Below are positions 1-11,928 of a stretch of 64,000 nt of DNA, one piece after another. Position numbers and translations under genes: made by a program. The stretch spans positions 108,421,732 through 108,485,731 of the forward strand of contig CM035227.1 in assembly GCA_020226215.1 (NCBI GenBank), given 5' to 3'. The notes under the pieces were generated by a model that saw nothing but the letters and a program-made list of their open reading frames with translations, did no database searches and was not told the origin of the DNA. Position 1 is the stretch's first letter. The number at the start of each line of letters is the position of its first letter. Source of the stretch: Sindora glabra. Lineage: Eukaryota; Streptophyta; Magnoliopsida; Fabales; Fabaceae.

Positions 1-210
1 GAAGGAGGATAAGCCAATGTGACCGGCAAGGCGATGCCTCCGAGAAGACCAGCCAAGCTTCCTGAGAATGGGAAGGCCACTGATGCAAAGAAGCAAAAAT
101 TACCAAACACTGCTCGCCGCATGAGTCGAAGCCACCAGGAGCATGCCTGCTCCTTCCTTTTGTGCATATTGATTTCATTTCGTCGTACATTGGCATTCCA
201 GGTAAGGCTA
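1..210 (-). pseudogene. LHT8: LHT8/AATL1-like amino-acid transporter relic, C-terminal exon fragment
   Basis: Read on the minus strand, this edge fragment encodes the late membrane segments of an amino-acid/auxin permease family transporter of the lysine-histidine-transporter-like 8 type. It starts near GMPMYDEMKS (family form: YAMPVFDNLE), then ACSWWLRLMRRAVFG, then SLAGLLGGIALPVTLAYP at the window edge. These match the order expected before the final transmembrane helices. The MPMYDEM part and the WWLR part are in different frames, so one base is lost or gained near the AAAA run around position 160. A possible splice acceptor (TTAG) precedes the CCTTACCTGG that leads into it. The rest of the C-terminus lies outside the window. 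It is collinear with the fragments at 3.9, 10.2 and 10.8 kb. Similarity is judged from remembered family motifs, not by alignment. Confidence 0.75.
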
Positions 211-1320
211 ATATAAATCTTGAGATATCCCTTACATGTAATGGCGGACTTTTACCTTAAATAAGTTACTCCAGATAAAATAAACTCAGCTTTGGACTTT
301 TGTTTTGCATAAATTAACTAATAACTGATAATTAATAATTTATAATTAATAATCAATAAGTTAGTTGATAATTATTAAATTAATTAATAACTAATAATTT
401 ATAAGTGATAGTTGTTAAAATTAATAATTAATAAGCTAATTGGTTGTGTAAGAAATATTTTATAAAATTAGTTGAAATTGTAAAATGATATAAAAGGATA
501 CACTTGTAAAAATAAATATATAAATTAAAATAATTCATATTTATCTAATGATAAAATTATATTAATGCAATTACGATATTCAAAATAAAAATATAAAATT
601 TAATATTTAATTAATTATAATTTATGAACTTACATATTTATTATTTATATATTTTTATTTTATTATTATTTATAATAAAATTATAATTACTTAAAATATA
701 TTTAATTATATTTTATAACAACATATTTTTATTTATTTGTGTATTGTATATTTATAATTTAAAATCAAGATATAATAACATTAACATTAAATTAATTATA
801 TTTAATGATATCATATATTTATTTATTTACTATTTAGTTTTATTCGTCAAGGATTTAGTTTAAATTAGATTACATTATTGAAAAAAATATTTATGTTTAC
901 AATATAAAGGATACGAGTTGTAAATTAATAAAAAAATAAGAATAGATTTAAATTTTTTTTGAAGAGATAATAACTTATAAATTATAAATTATTTAAGGTA
1001 ACTTATTAAATTAAAATTTATATTTTTAATAAGATAGTATGTGAAGTACCTCTAAATGTTAAGTTACAAGATAAATTATTTGTTATATGAAACAAAGCCT
1101 AATCTAATCTATTATAAATGTCTAATTTGATCTATTAACCTATTCTTCAAGTTTAAAATTATTCAATAATTTAATTAAATTTATTTATTATTATTAATTA
1201 AATTAATTAATTTAATAGACTTACGAACTCAATCTGATCTATGTATTAATTTTGACATGGTTTATTCAAATAATTAGATTAAATCATAAACAGGTTAGGG
1301 AAGATAGACTGTAAACTTTT

Positions 1321-1389
1321 GATAGATGGCTCGACTTGCTTGCTTTCCTACTTCCATGACACGCGAGGCTGTTAGCATAGCCCATATCC
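1321..1389 (-). pseudogene. Possible small LHT8-like exon remnant (GYWAY region)
   Basis: On the minus strand a CAG acceptor is followed by GGATATGGGCTATGCTAACA. This reads as the family's GYWAYGN motif only if two single-base deletions are allowed. Its place between the fragments at 3.9 kb and 0.2 kb is exactly where this exon would be expected. The sequence after it shows no convincing similarity, so this call is tentative. Confidence 0.3.
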
Positions 1390-3426
1390 TGGTATATGTA
1401 TTCTGTACAATGAAAACTTTTCAAGCTTTTATTTTTAAGATTTCTTTAATCTTATAAAAAATTGGCAAAAGATATAAATCTTTTTAATAGAGGAAAAAAT
1501 AGTAATAATATGAAATCAATTATAATTCATCATTTGGGAATATAGAAATAGAATAATAGAGAAAATGATGAAGGACAAAATATGAATAAAAATATCAAAT
1601 CACTAACTTTATTAATTTTTTAATACTAATTTCAATTTGATAAAAAGTTAAAATATTATATAAAATGGATTAAAATAATATTCACATTATTTAAGGAATT
1701 CATATAATAACAATAGGATAGATCCAGAAAAAGTGTTTAGTCTATAATTTTTTTTAAAATTTTTTATCTGTTTCCCTACGTTCATACTTTTAATTTTTCT
1801 TATCAAACTACTTTTTGATAAAGTAATTCTTACTTTAACTCTTTTAAAAAAAATTTCTAAAAATCAACACTTGAACAAGGAGTCCCGCCGCTACCTCGAC
1901 CGCAGGGCCAAAGAAATTTTTATTTACATAACATGCAGCGCATAAAAGTGATTTAAAAATAATTTTTAAAAATTAAATTATTGATATTTTTTAATTTAAT
2001 ATAATAATTATAATTATAATTATTACATCTGGCAATCTAGATTAATAAATTCCTATATTTTTATAGGTGTCACATTAAATAAAGATCAAATAAAAAAAAT
2101 TATGATAAATCAAGATTAACTTAATATCTATAAAAATATAGGGAGTCTACTCATTTGAACTATAAGATATTACAAATTATTTCATTAAATTAAAATTTAT
2201 AAATAATTTAATACTTAAAAATTATTTTAAATAATTTCATATCATACTGCACCTAAAAAACTTCTCCAGAAATGGGGTTCACTTTGAATTTAATATTAAT
2301 ATTCTATTTTAATTTTTAAAGCAGTCAGATCGTATCAAATAGTTACTTTAAGAATAAAATTAATACAAATCGAATATTTAAAAAACTAAAATAGAATTCA
2401 AGGTTTGTGAATTTTTGTAAACTCATACCTCTAAAATAAATATTTATTTAAATATGAGTTAGATTTGATTTGGTTGGTGTGGCACATAATCCCCATTGCC
2501 AGTAGCTAATTTGCAAATGGGTTGGTTTATAAAAATTTTATTTTGTTTTAATTTTAATTTTTATATAAATTTAAATAAAATTATACTTTCTTTTCACATT
2601 CCGTGAGAATATATTATGAATTATTTATAAAAATATTTTTATATTCATAAGTAGATAAAAAATACTTTAAAATATTTTTATTTTTATTATTTAAATATTT
2701 TAAATATTTTAAATTTTGAAAGAAATTCATGCTTTGGCCCACCCACAAATTACATGAAATCGAATTCTGTGGTCCACATAAATGTGCACGAGTTGGACGA
2801 TTAATCGCTGTGCCTTTTTTAATACTAATTGGATAAGAATATTTTAAAAATAAATTTTGGGAAGAAGACATAGTGGGAATTTAAATTTTGAAAAGAAGAT
2901 ACAGTGCAAATTACTTTTGAAAATAATAGTTTTGTAAATGAGAAGGCCACGACTTCCATCCTCCAAGTGCGTCTGATGCTATTCGAAACTCTTTTCATCT
3001 CTCTCCTAAAACAACGAACAGTGCCTTACTCTGGAAATAAATAAAATAATATTTTCCTGCTTTAGTCAAATTATTCCTTGTAGTTAAAAGGCCTAAATTT
3101 TTTTTTCTAAGGAAGATTCTTGCGCACACAGTTTTGCGATCCTGTATGATACTTAAGCCATAGAATCAATGACACGTGCAAAGCGCGAACTATTTGTTTG
3201 ACAAAATAATTGTTGTTTGCCTCCAATGACAACGTTTTGTGATTTCCCCCCCTTTTTTTTTATCCTCCAATCTCCCCAATCATTCACTTTCCAATTTTTT
3301 TTAATTATAGAAGTAATAAAATTATTTTAAGTCTTTTTGACTGTGCTTGACTGTGTTTTTCAAGGAAACAAGAATTCTAATTTTCATAAAAGTTTTAAGT
3401 CTTTTTGAAACTTTTTGTATTACAAA

Positions 3427-3770
3427 ACCTTAATGAATGGGGTTAACTATTATCTATTTTTTTATATTTTTATTTTTTATTATCTAGAATTTTTTCGTTT
3501 ATTTTTATTTATCACTTTAGAGTTTTATTAAAACATTAAATATACTTTTTTTAATTTTATTATTTATTTTATTAATAAATGCTGTATTATCTTTTTTTGG
3601 ATATATCTCAATATATTTATTCCATTTTATTTCTTTTTTATTTTCATTTTTTTAACTTTGTGCATAATAATTAACGGAAAATCTTAAAAATTTTATTAAG
3701 AAAAAATAAATTAATTATTTTTTTAATTATTATAAAATCGATTAACTACAAGGGAGTACATATAAAACTT
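3427..3770. repeat. MITE-like element, family C copy 1
   Basis: An AT-rich block whose interior (gttttattaaaacattaaat and following T-rich tracts) and right end (tataaaatcgattaactac, then aagggagta) resemble the block at 41155-41445. The right end read in reverse, TACTCCCTTGTAGTT, is reminiscent of Stowaway-type ends. The left end is not well defined. Confidence 0.4.
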
Positions 3771-3856
3771 AATCAATAAAGTAATTAAGTTGCTAATGAT
3801 GTGAAGATGAGAATTATATATAGTAGGATACCTATTGACCATATCGTTATTAATTA

Positions 3857-3967
3857 ACCACCTGTTGCGAGAGGGAATAAGCGAAATGCAATGGCTAAAT
3901 ATGCAGACTTAGTAACTCTCCACATTGGCACCCTTGATGGATGCTTCTCGCTCTCGGGCATTGTGGC
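3857..3967 (-). pseudogene. LHT8: LHT8/AATL1-like amino-acid transporter relic, ATMP exon
   Basis: On the minus strand a good acceptor (TTTTGGTTGCAG, just above 3967) is followed by an open frame reading ATMPESEKHPSRVPMWR and then AYLAIAFRLFPLATG. In LHT8-type transporters the exon after the GHN...LEIQ segment starts with the same (A/G)TMPS...PMW..V..AY pattern and ends in FPLAIGGYWAY. The frame hits TAA right after GG, where the tyrosine/tryptophan of GYW should follow. A donor-like GTGGTT sits there, so the exon may simply end. This is the best preserved piece of the locus. It lies 6.2 kb from the preceding fragment, far more than usual plant intron lengths. Confidence 0.8.
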
Positions 3968-6900
3968 CTGCAACCAAAATAAGCCTGTTATTTTATTTTT
4001 TTAATTTATTTTTGGATAAATAGAAATCTCATCTCCCACGCGCATACACTCTCTCTCCCCTTTCTTTTCTTTTTTTCGTTTTTTCCAATGTTAAATAGTA
4101 CTTATAGCAAAATAAATGAAGTCCTAACTAATTAAAGCCTTTCAATTTCGATGTTTGTAAATTGTAGCTATCAAAATTAATATTAACATTTACTATTTAC
4201 ATTAGGAAATGATTCAGACGGGAAAAAAAAAAAGACACTTTGAAATGCAATGCATGGTTACGAGCAAGCGCAACCTGATTATTACAAAATAATTTTTACT
4301 GCCACAAATGATCACTTTAAGAAATCCTAACAATTTTTTTTTTTCACATGACATGCTGTTTAAAAACGTAAATATTTAGTCCATTACTTCCAAATCTTAT
4401 TATAGTATTAATTTATTAATTATACTGTCAAAGTCTGTGAATGATCATATGACACAAACATGGGGGTCGACCAATCGATGAGTGTGTTTTAAGAGGTATG
4501 CGCTCCTAACTCGTAAAATTTTCCTGCAGTCAATTCTTTTCCTTTTTTCTTAAAAATATACGTTCTTTCTGTCTTTCAAGTTTGAACAATCTGGATGGTA
4601 AGAAACACTATAATATTGGTCTCGTGAAAGGCACGGACGGAGGTTGTTGAAACTTGCCAAAACAAATATTAATTAATTAGCACCTTGCTTGCATTAAACA
4701 CGGTTTCCATATGATTTTTTCATTTATTGAAGACTCGAACGCATATATGCAACTTCTTTGAATTAGGGTTTATGTAGATGCAGTTAGAAAAATAAAACGT
4801 TTAGATTATGGTGCAACTTATTATTATTTTATCATCAAACTCATCAACAATGATGCACCTAAATCACCAAAAGAAAAAGAACAAACCTATTTTGATATTT
4901 GTTGCAAAAATGAGATGACAATCTATGGGATTAATTTCTTGTAAATAGTGGCTAGTCAACTCATGATATATAAAATTATAAAGTGAACAAATAATGGCCG
5001 GTGCTCATAAAAGTTAAAAAAATTTGTAAAAATTGTGATTTTAGATTCAAGTTTGTAGGTTGAATTTACAATTGCAGTTATATTAAAGAAATTAAAATTG
5101 CCAGAAAGAAAAACCATTTAAATGAAAATTAACATTGGAGTCCAACATTTGTGAAACAATTATTTATGATGACCGATGTAATTGTAATATAATATAATAA
5201 CCAAAACGTAACCTATGCGATGTATGAGTTGCAATATTTTATAATTTTAAATAAAAGATTTAATTAGTTTAACAATTTTATTTATAATTTTGAAGTAAAA
5301 AATCCCTTCTTAAAAAATAATTTAGCTAATTAAAGATATTTAAAAGGAAATATGCTATATATACTTAAACTTGATTCCAAAATTTTATTCTGAACTAGAT
5401 GTAAGATGTTTAAGGAGTGGTGAAATTAATGCTAAAGCATTTATATAATTTGGTTATTTAATAATAATAATGAAAAAATAATTGAAATATGAATTAGATG
5501 CAGCTTTTCTAGTTATTTAGGATTATTTTATTTAAAAATTTTTCCATCAATATATTTTTAATAATATATCAAAATTTTAATATTATTGTTTGATTTGTTT
5601 CATTTTTTTAAATTGAGTACGAAATTAAATGAAAATTGATTCGATCTACTCAAAAATACTTATCTAATTGAATATGCTTGACAACTACTATTCTTTAAAT
5701 GAGATTAATATAATAAATATTATTTATTTTTAATAATAATAAATTTATATTTGATGTGATTTTATAACTCAAATACATGATTGAAAATTTGAAAGAGAAT
5801 AGAATTTTTAATAAATTTATATTCTTCTTTTTCTTCTTCTTTTTTTTTAATTTGAATATGTTAGTATTATTTTAATTCTAGATAAATATAAAATAAAAAT
5901 TTATATTATTGTGTATACCAAAGAAAGACATAAAAGTTTAATAATTATCTCTCCTAAAAAATAAAATTAACATGATATAAGAGATCCAAATATATGATTG
6001 CATTTTAATATAAATGATATATTTTTCTTAATTCATGAGTAAAATAGTACTTCTGTTTTGGATGACTTGACAAATCTTCTCCAATTCAAATAAAGTGGAT
6101 TAAAATTAATAAATATCAAATATAATCTATTTACTAAAAAAATGTAATTTTATCACATCATAAAAAGATAAAAAATAATTTTGATAATAAAAAATGAAAG
6201 AGAATATATATATATATAAGTTACATAACCATTGGAAAAGATAAATGTATTAAAAGGAAACAAAAGATAAAAACTTAATATCATTTGAATTAGATCCTTC
6301 ATGCACCAAACCATATGTTTCATAATTACAATCTAAGGATTATCAATGTAAAATGAATGCAACTTCTCCCTTATATATTTGAAGCAAGCATTGTGCTTAT
6401 AGGAAAATTGTATTGCTTTAATATCTTAACACTTTTTCAACTCTACCAAATGCCACATAAGAATTACTTTCATCAACAATGCAAAATATCCTATCACGTA
6501 TCGGACTTATCAAATAACATGCTCTAATCGAAGTTATTTGAAGCTAATTGTTGATATTTCTTCATTACCAAAGAAAATATATGAAAATTCTTTTAATAAA
6601 TAAAGAGTTCAAGCAAAATAGAAAAGAAGTGCTTAAACACAATTTAATTTTTTTGATCTTATGAAGTTTTATATAGATTAGGTTGTAACATGCCTTGTGG
6701 CAGATGGTAAAAGGCAAGCAATTTCGTACCTACTTGGAATATTAGAATAGGAATAAGAAAAAATGAAGTTATCACTAACTATTTTTTAATGATGTGCTTA
6801 GAATATCAAAAGAGATCTACATTTCTAGAATTCAAATTTGGAAGTTAGTTATGTGTAAGGGAAGTATTAGCATCCTACAACATCATTTAAAGAATAGTTA

Positions 6901-7386
6901 CCTATCTATTTTAATTCTATTTGTAAAATGAATTCAAATGATCCTTATTATAATATATATGTGTTTTTCTAAAAAATATAATTAGTATGTTCCACTTTTC
7001 ATATTATAATATTAAAAATAATGTATGATACTTATAAGAATGGGTAGTGCAAATCTATCACTACATGGAACAACATATATGTTAACAACAATTATTACAA
7101 AGCAATGCTTAAAATAAGAAAAAGATTTTAGACACCCTTCTTGTAATGTTGCATTAATACTTACATATTTCAATTAATTTTATTTTTAAGATTTTATAAA
7201 AATATTAGTATGATTATTTTAATTTTACATAATTTGATATTAAATTCATCTAACTTCATGATAAGACTTGAATAAAATAAAATACTTCAATAATATTAAG
7301 TACTATTATAATTATACTTATAATTGCATTATTTAATTTCAATACATCATAAGTATAAATTTTATTATTTTTTTAAAACATTATTT

Positions 7387-7486
7387 TATTATTTTTGAGA
7401 GATTTCTATTTTATTAGTTTTGAAAGATTTTTATTTTATTATTTTAGAAATATTTTTATTTTATTATTTTTGAAAGATTTTTAATC
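7387..7486. repeat. 25-bp minisatellite, four units
   Basis: Four consecutive 25-bp units of the form TATTATTTTTGAAAGATTTT plus TATTT start at 7387, 7412, 7437 and 7462. They differ by a few substitutions (gagagatttc, gttttgaaag, ttttagaaat, tttttgaaag). Confidence 0.75.
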
Positions 7487-7529
7487 ACATAATTGTAATA
7501 TAACTTTTAAAATAACAAGATAAAAATTA

Positions 7530-8130
7530 TTTTAAGTAATGGAATTTATTTTTTTGAAAAAGTATTAAATCAATAATTTTTTTAGAATATCAAATTTATC
7601 AAGATTAAATCTAAATAAATAAATTTTAAAAAAAATTGAAATTATATATATAGCATTTGAAAGTAGTTTTCATGTTAATTTTCAAGATATTAAAATTTTT
7701 CAACTTTATGATCAAATCTGAAATAAAAAATTACTACATAAAATTGAAATTATATTTATTGCATTTGCCATTAATTTTAATATTATTTCATAATTTCTAA
7801 AGTATCCAATTTATCTAATTTTATAGCTAAATCTGAATAAATAAATTATTTAAAAAAATTAAAATTATATTTATTATACTTGTAAATAATTTTAATATCA
7901 TTTTATAATTTTTAAAATATTAAATTTATCTAACTCATCAAATCTAAATAAATAAATTATTTAGGAAAAAAATGAAATGACATTTATTATATTTACAATT
8001 AATTTTAGTATTATTCCACAATTTTTAAAGTATTAAATTTATTTAATTTCATGATTAAATTTGAATAAAAATTATTTAAAAAATTGAATTCATATTTACT
8101 ATATTTGCAATTAATTTCAATATTATTTCA
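7530..8130. repeat. Degenerate tandem satellite, about 112-bp period
   Basis: The phrase AAATTGAAATTATATTTATT with variants recurs at about 7633, 7741, 7857, 7969 and 8080, that is at 108-116 bp steps. Each copy is followed by a (T)GCATTTG-like segment, then TTAATTTTAATATTATTTCA and AAATCTAAATAAATAAATTA. An earlier, more decayed unit is visible from about 7530. The copies differ by many substitutions and small indels, so the array is old. Confidence 0.65.
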
Positions 8131-8491
8131 TTAACATAAAAATATATAATATATTTTTTAAATAATAAATAGTGATACAATATACATGTATAAATCCAAT
8201 AAAGCAAAACAAATTAGAATACATCATATGCAAAAAAGATAAAATATAAAATAATTTTTATATGTAATAATATTTAAATTTTTTAATTTAATCGGCTCAC
8301 TCGATTTAAATTTTTTATAAATATTTCTTATTTTAATAATATTAGAATAGATTAAATTTTCAAAATATTTTAGTTTATTCCATCATAAGAATTGTATAAA
8401 AATAATATTTTAATATTATATATTAAATAAATAAAATATTAAATTCTTTATAAAGAAATAAAAATATAAAAAAATAAAAAAATGGTAAGTG

Positions 8492-8520
8492 GGATGGGAT
8501 GACACAGTGTTATCCCATCC
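8492..8520. repeat. 29-bp near-perfect palindrome
   Basis: GGATGGGATGACAC, a central A, then GTGTTATCCCATCC: 13 of 14 positions pair. It stands out as a GC-richer island in AT-rich DNA and could be the remnant of a foldback transposon. Confidence 0.8.
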
Positions 8521-9481
8521 ATTGTTGGTTTTTAGAAAAACCAAAAAAATAAAAAATAAAAACTTCTCTCTCTTATAATGTGCTGACACTCTTCTCTCTG
8601 TCTTTTGTTTTTATAACTTTAACGTTAAATTTTTAAAAATATTTATAAATTCGTTTTTAAGACAATACACTTGTAAAATTCGAATAGAGACCAGAGAATT
8701 ACAAAATTGATAGCTCCTTAGCTCAAACAGTTGGGCACATACTTTTCGACACATTTTGGTTTAAAACAAGAGAGAGAACACCTTCGGCCAATACCCCTTT
8801 TTTTTCAATCCCTTTCTTTTTTATCCTCCAAAGGAAAAGACACTTTGTGCTCGAAGTTGTATCTTTTTGCTTAAAATCGTATCTAAAACTTATAGATGGT
8901 GAAGGTTATGATATCTTAAATGTGAGATTTCTAGAAGAAAAAATAAAAAGATTTGTATCTAAAGATAAAAGGCTTTTACTTCAATGAATTTTTTCTCTTC
9001 CTATCCGTCTATCTTCTTATATTCTTTCTTTTATTTCCTTACATTATCTTTTTTTGCCTCCAAAATTGTCCATCCCTTTATGAATCTGGTTTTCACTATC
9101 CATCTTATAGGAAAAGATTTTGATTATCAAATCTTGTAAAAAGATCTTTTTAATTGGTTTATCAAAAAAATCCAAATATCCCTATGTGTTGTACGTGTTA
9201 AGTTAGAAAGAACAGGCAACAATATTGATTGTTCAGGCTAAAAGTAAAAAACAAGTTTCATAAGACGTAATATAGAGAAGTAAAGAATGTCAGTATCTCT
9301 TCATCTATTATTTTTTTCAAAAAAAATAATTTATGTTCCATAAATTTTATTTTTATTATTTTTTAAAAATTTTCTTTTAATTTTTTAATTAATTTTTTAT
9401 TTTTATTTTAATTATATTATTATTTGAATAAAATTGAATGTTAGCATCTTGATCAGTTATTAAAGATGGGAGTCCAATTGT

Positions 9482-9948
9482 TTAGAAAATGTATAAAAAT
9501 TAGAAAACACAATAAATAGAAAAAAATCAAGGAGATTATTTCAAACAGAAAGAAAATGTAAAAAAATTAAAAAAAATTAGTAAATTAGAAAATAGATATA
9601 AGAGATCATGAAAATATAAAAAATGAAAGAAAAGAGATTATTTATTTATTTTCAATATAATATAAATTACTATATATAAATAAAAGATTTAGTATTAGAA
9701 AATGCAAAAAATTAGGGAAGTAAATCAAAAGGATTACAAAAATGCAATAAATAAAGAAAAAAATTTGGGGAGATCATTGTTGAGAAGAAGAAAATGCACA
9801 AAAATTAAAAAATTTAGTAAATTAGAAAAAGAAGTTAGAGATTATGAAAGTATAATAAATGAGAAAAAGAAGTTAAAAAATTTTCTTTCTCAATTTAATA
9901 TAATTTTTTAATTGTAAAAATATAAATTATTATATATAAATAAGATAT
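9482..9948. repeat. Diverged tandem duplication, about 220-250 bp per unit
   Basis: Two successive units start with AGAAAATG(T/C)A(T)AAAAA at about 9482 and 9697. Both continue through AATAAATA(G/A)A, GGAGAT(T/C)AT, a second AAAATG, TTAGTAAATTAGAAAA and GAGATTATGAAA-like text. Both end in ATAAATTA(C/T)TATATATAAATAA. A 69-codon open frame at 9702-9911 lies wholly in the second unit and is a by-product of its purine-rich composition. Confidence 0.6.
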
Positions 9949-10203
9949 CAAATTCCTTATACTAATTGTGTTGTGTGAGTGTAACTTATTATGATATAAT
10001 ATTTATTAAAAAGAAATTAATTATACAAGTATAATTCATCGTAACATAATATTTATTAAAAAAATAATAATAAATTAATATATAATGAATTATAAAAATA
10101 ATATTCATTATAACATGAGATAAAAATATCATGACTAATATATAAAAATCGTTATTATACCATACAAATGAAAACCTTGGTGAAACTAGAAAGGTAGTGT
10201 TAC

Positions 10204-10437
10204 TGGTGTATTTCGAGCATAATATTGTGTCCTGTGAAAGTAAAAGCAATGGTCCCAATGAGATTCAAAACGCTAAAAACCTGCACTGCATTGTAAGATA
10301 CGACAGGCATTCGACTCTCAGCTACCGACACCAGCCAAGTAATACAGCAATACCCAATCCGAGATGCCTCCGATTAGGTTTGTATGTAGCAGCCAAGAAT
10401 AGGGAAAGCGGCGGGAAGGATGAGGTGGCTGAAGGTG
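10204..10437 (-). pseudogene. LHT8: LHT8/AATL1-like amino-acid transporter relic, GHN exon
   Basis: The minus strand reads LIGGIS, then in another frame IGYCCITWLVSVAESRMP, VVSYNAV, and GTIAFTFTGHNIMLEI. The family pattern is SLIGAIT..YCT..WVVSVAE.R...VSYNPV...FNVLNALGIIAFAFRGHN.VLEIQ, so order and spacing agree. Damage is visible in three places. There is a frameshift between GGIS and IGYC. About nine residues are missing between VSYNAV and VFSVLN. The 3' junction reads ATACACCAGTAAC, where ATACAG/GTAAC would be needed to stay in frame with the next fragment at 3967. The fragment is followed on its 3' side by 6.2 kb of AT-rich DNA. Confidence 0.8.
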
Positions 10438-10792
10438 TCATATAAGGATAAATATATTTTAATATTTTAATCATATAAAATTTATAAAATATTGGAGTTA
10501 TTTTGAAATTATATATATAATTTTATATAAAAATTTAAAAAATTTAATAGAGACACATGTTTCTATTGAGATACATATAATTTAGTTATTAAATTTTAAT
10601 GTCGAAACAGAGGGTGTGAAAAGCAATATATCGGCCAAATGTATGAAATAAATTTTAATATATGAATAAATTAATTTTATTTGTGAATTATGAATTATTA
10701 AATTAAATATTTTTATTTCAAAATAAAATATAATATAAATTGTTAAATTTTCAATTTATATATGAATTTAATACGTCAACCCACTCAGCATA

Positions 10793-10880
10793 TATAGTAT
10801 GCATTACCTTATCTTGTCTCAGTGACCGAAAGCCATGCATCTTGAGGATCAAGTCTTGTGATGCTCAGAGCCCTTTCGAT
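10793..10880 (-). pseudogene. LHT8: LHT8/AATL1-like amino-acid transporter relic, N-terminal fragment
   Basis: The minus strand reads RALSITRLDPQDAWLSVTETR, stop, GNAYY. The family has RRALKLTKLDPQDAWLPITESRNGNAYYAAFHTL just before its first membrane helix. The TAA stop (10811-10809) sits exactly where an asparagine codon is expected, and similarity is lost right after YY. The first four or so membrane segments expected between this fragment and the one at 10.2-10.4 kb are not present in the 350 bp between them. That points to an internal deletion. Confidence 0.75.
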
Positions 10881-11630
10881 GAATAAAAAAACAAGAAGAC
10901 ATAGTAGAACAGGTTCCGGTTACTGTGCCTGAATACTTCAACTTTATTAACAGAAACGAGAACATATAAATGTTATTTTTAGATAGATTAAAGTTTAGTA
11001 TAACAATAAAAATATAATTGATTATTAATTGTAGTGTATAATAATTATAATTTTAATAATAATTACTTTTTTAAAAAAATGATTGATATAAAGACTTTTA
11101 AAAATTACAATCAAATAATAAATTATTTTTTGGATTTATTTTTAATTATAATTTTCTTATTAAAAGTTTTTAATTAATTATTTTTTAAGAAAAGTAATCA
11201 TTATTAAAAGTTATACTATTAGTAAGAAAAAATCATAATTAATATTTATTATAAATTAATCAATAATTAATTATATTTTTATTGCCAAACAAAATCTAAA
11301 TCAATAGATTAGCAAGCATTTCTCTTACTAATTTGTTTTAAGATAACTTAACATGTCAACTATCAAGTAATAATTAACTTAAAGGTTGTGTGAAAATCTT
11401 ATTTTCTAGAATTCAATGTCATGATTTTAAATTACAATTACACCTGAGATTATATATAATGCAAAAATCACAATTGTTAAAAATTGTGAAGGCCAACATA
11501 ACTCTCATGTTTCCTTGTGTGACCTATGATCATTTAAAATAATTATCACTAAATAAATTAGAGCCATTGTGGCTTTGTTTGGTTGTATGAGAAATTAGAG
11601 GAAAAAGAAAATAGGAGAAAAGAAAATGTA

Positions 11631-11928
11631 TAGGGGTACTTAATGGGTCAGTCCACACGGGTTAGCCTTGTTTAGCCTCGATCTGCTAAAATGTAGATTT
11701 ATCTTAATCAATTCGATCTACATAAAAGTCCACGAAGCCCATAAATTTTATTTTATAAATAGGCTTAGCTCGTAGGCTAACTCATAGGCTCACATTGATT
11801 CAGATTGCACAGACGGAGTTCGTTTAGGCTGACATTTTTACAAGTCTAATTTTGACAAGTCCAATCCATGAAAAACCCATGGATCGGTCCACCAAGCTCA
11901 CGAGTCAGAGACCCATTAAGCACCCTTA
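11631..11928. mobile_element. MITE of about 298 bp nested in the larger element
   Basis: Left end TAGGGGTACTTAATGGGTC; right end in reverse TAAGGGTGCTTAATGGGTC. Inverted repeats are about 19 bp with two mismatches. The interior alternates motifs such as GGCTTAGCTCGTAGGCTAAC that partly fold back. Flanks read aAAATGta on the left and gAAATGgg on the right, a plausible decayed 8-bp target duplication as expected for hAT-type MITEs. Removing it would rejoin the purine-rich arm of the host element. Confidence 0.65.

Larger units (their letters stand above)
211..3856. other. AT-rich DNA inside the broken transporter locus
   Basis: No intact gene is visible. The stretch is extremely AT-rich with short TTAATTAA-like simple sequence. 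It holds the tentative transporter fragment at 1321-1389 and one MITE-like block at 3427-3770. Short open frames here (for example on the minus strand at 2614-2871) are low-complexity and have no recognisable motif. Confidence 0.5.
3968..10203. other. AT-rich repeat-laden interval within the transporter relic
   Basis: No gene seen. Contents are: nearly structureless AT-rich DNA from 4.0 to 7.1 kb; a degenerate tandem array at 7.39-8.13 kb; a near-perfect palindrome at 8492-8520; and a diverged tandem duplication at 9482-9948. No retrotransposon protein motif was recognised. Confidence 0.5.

Noticed and set aside
2614..2871. 85-codon minus-strand open frame
   Set aside because: Low-complexity Asn/Lys/Tyr-rich text from AT-rich DNA; no motif, no plausible promoter, inside the decayed transporter locus.
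9702..9911. 69-codon lysine-rich plus-strand frame
   Set aside because: Lies in one unit of a tandem duplication; the sister unit does not keep the frame; composition-driven.
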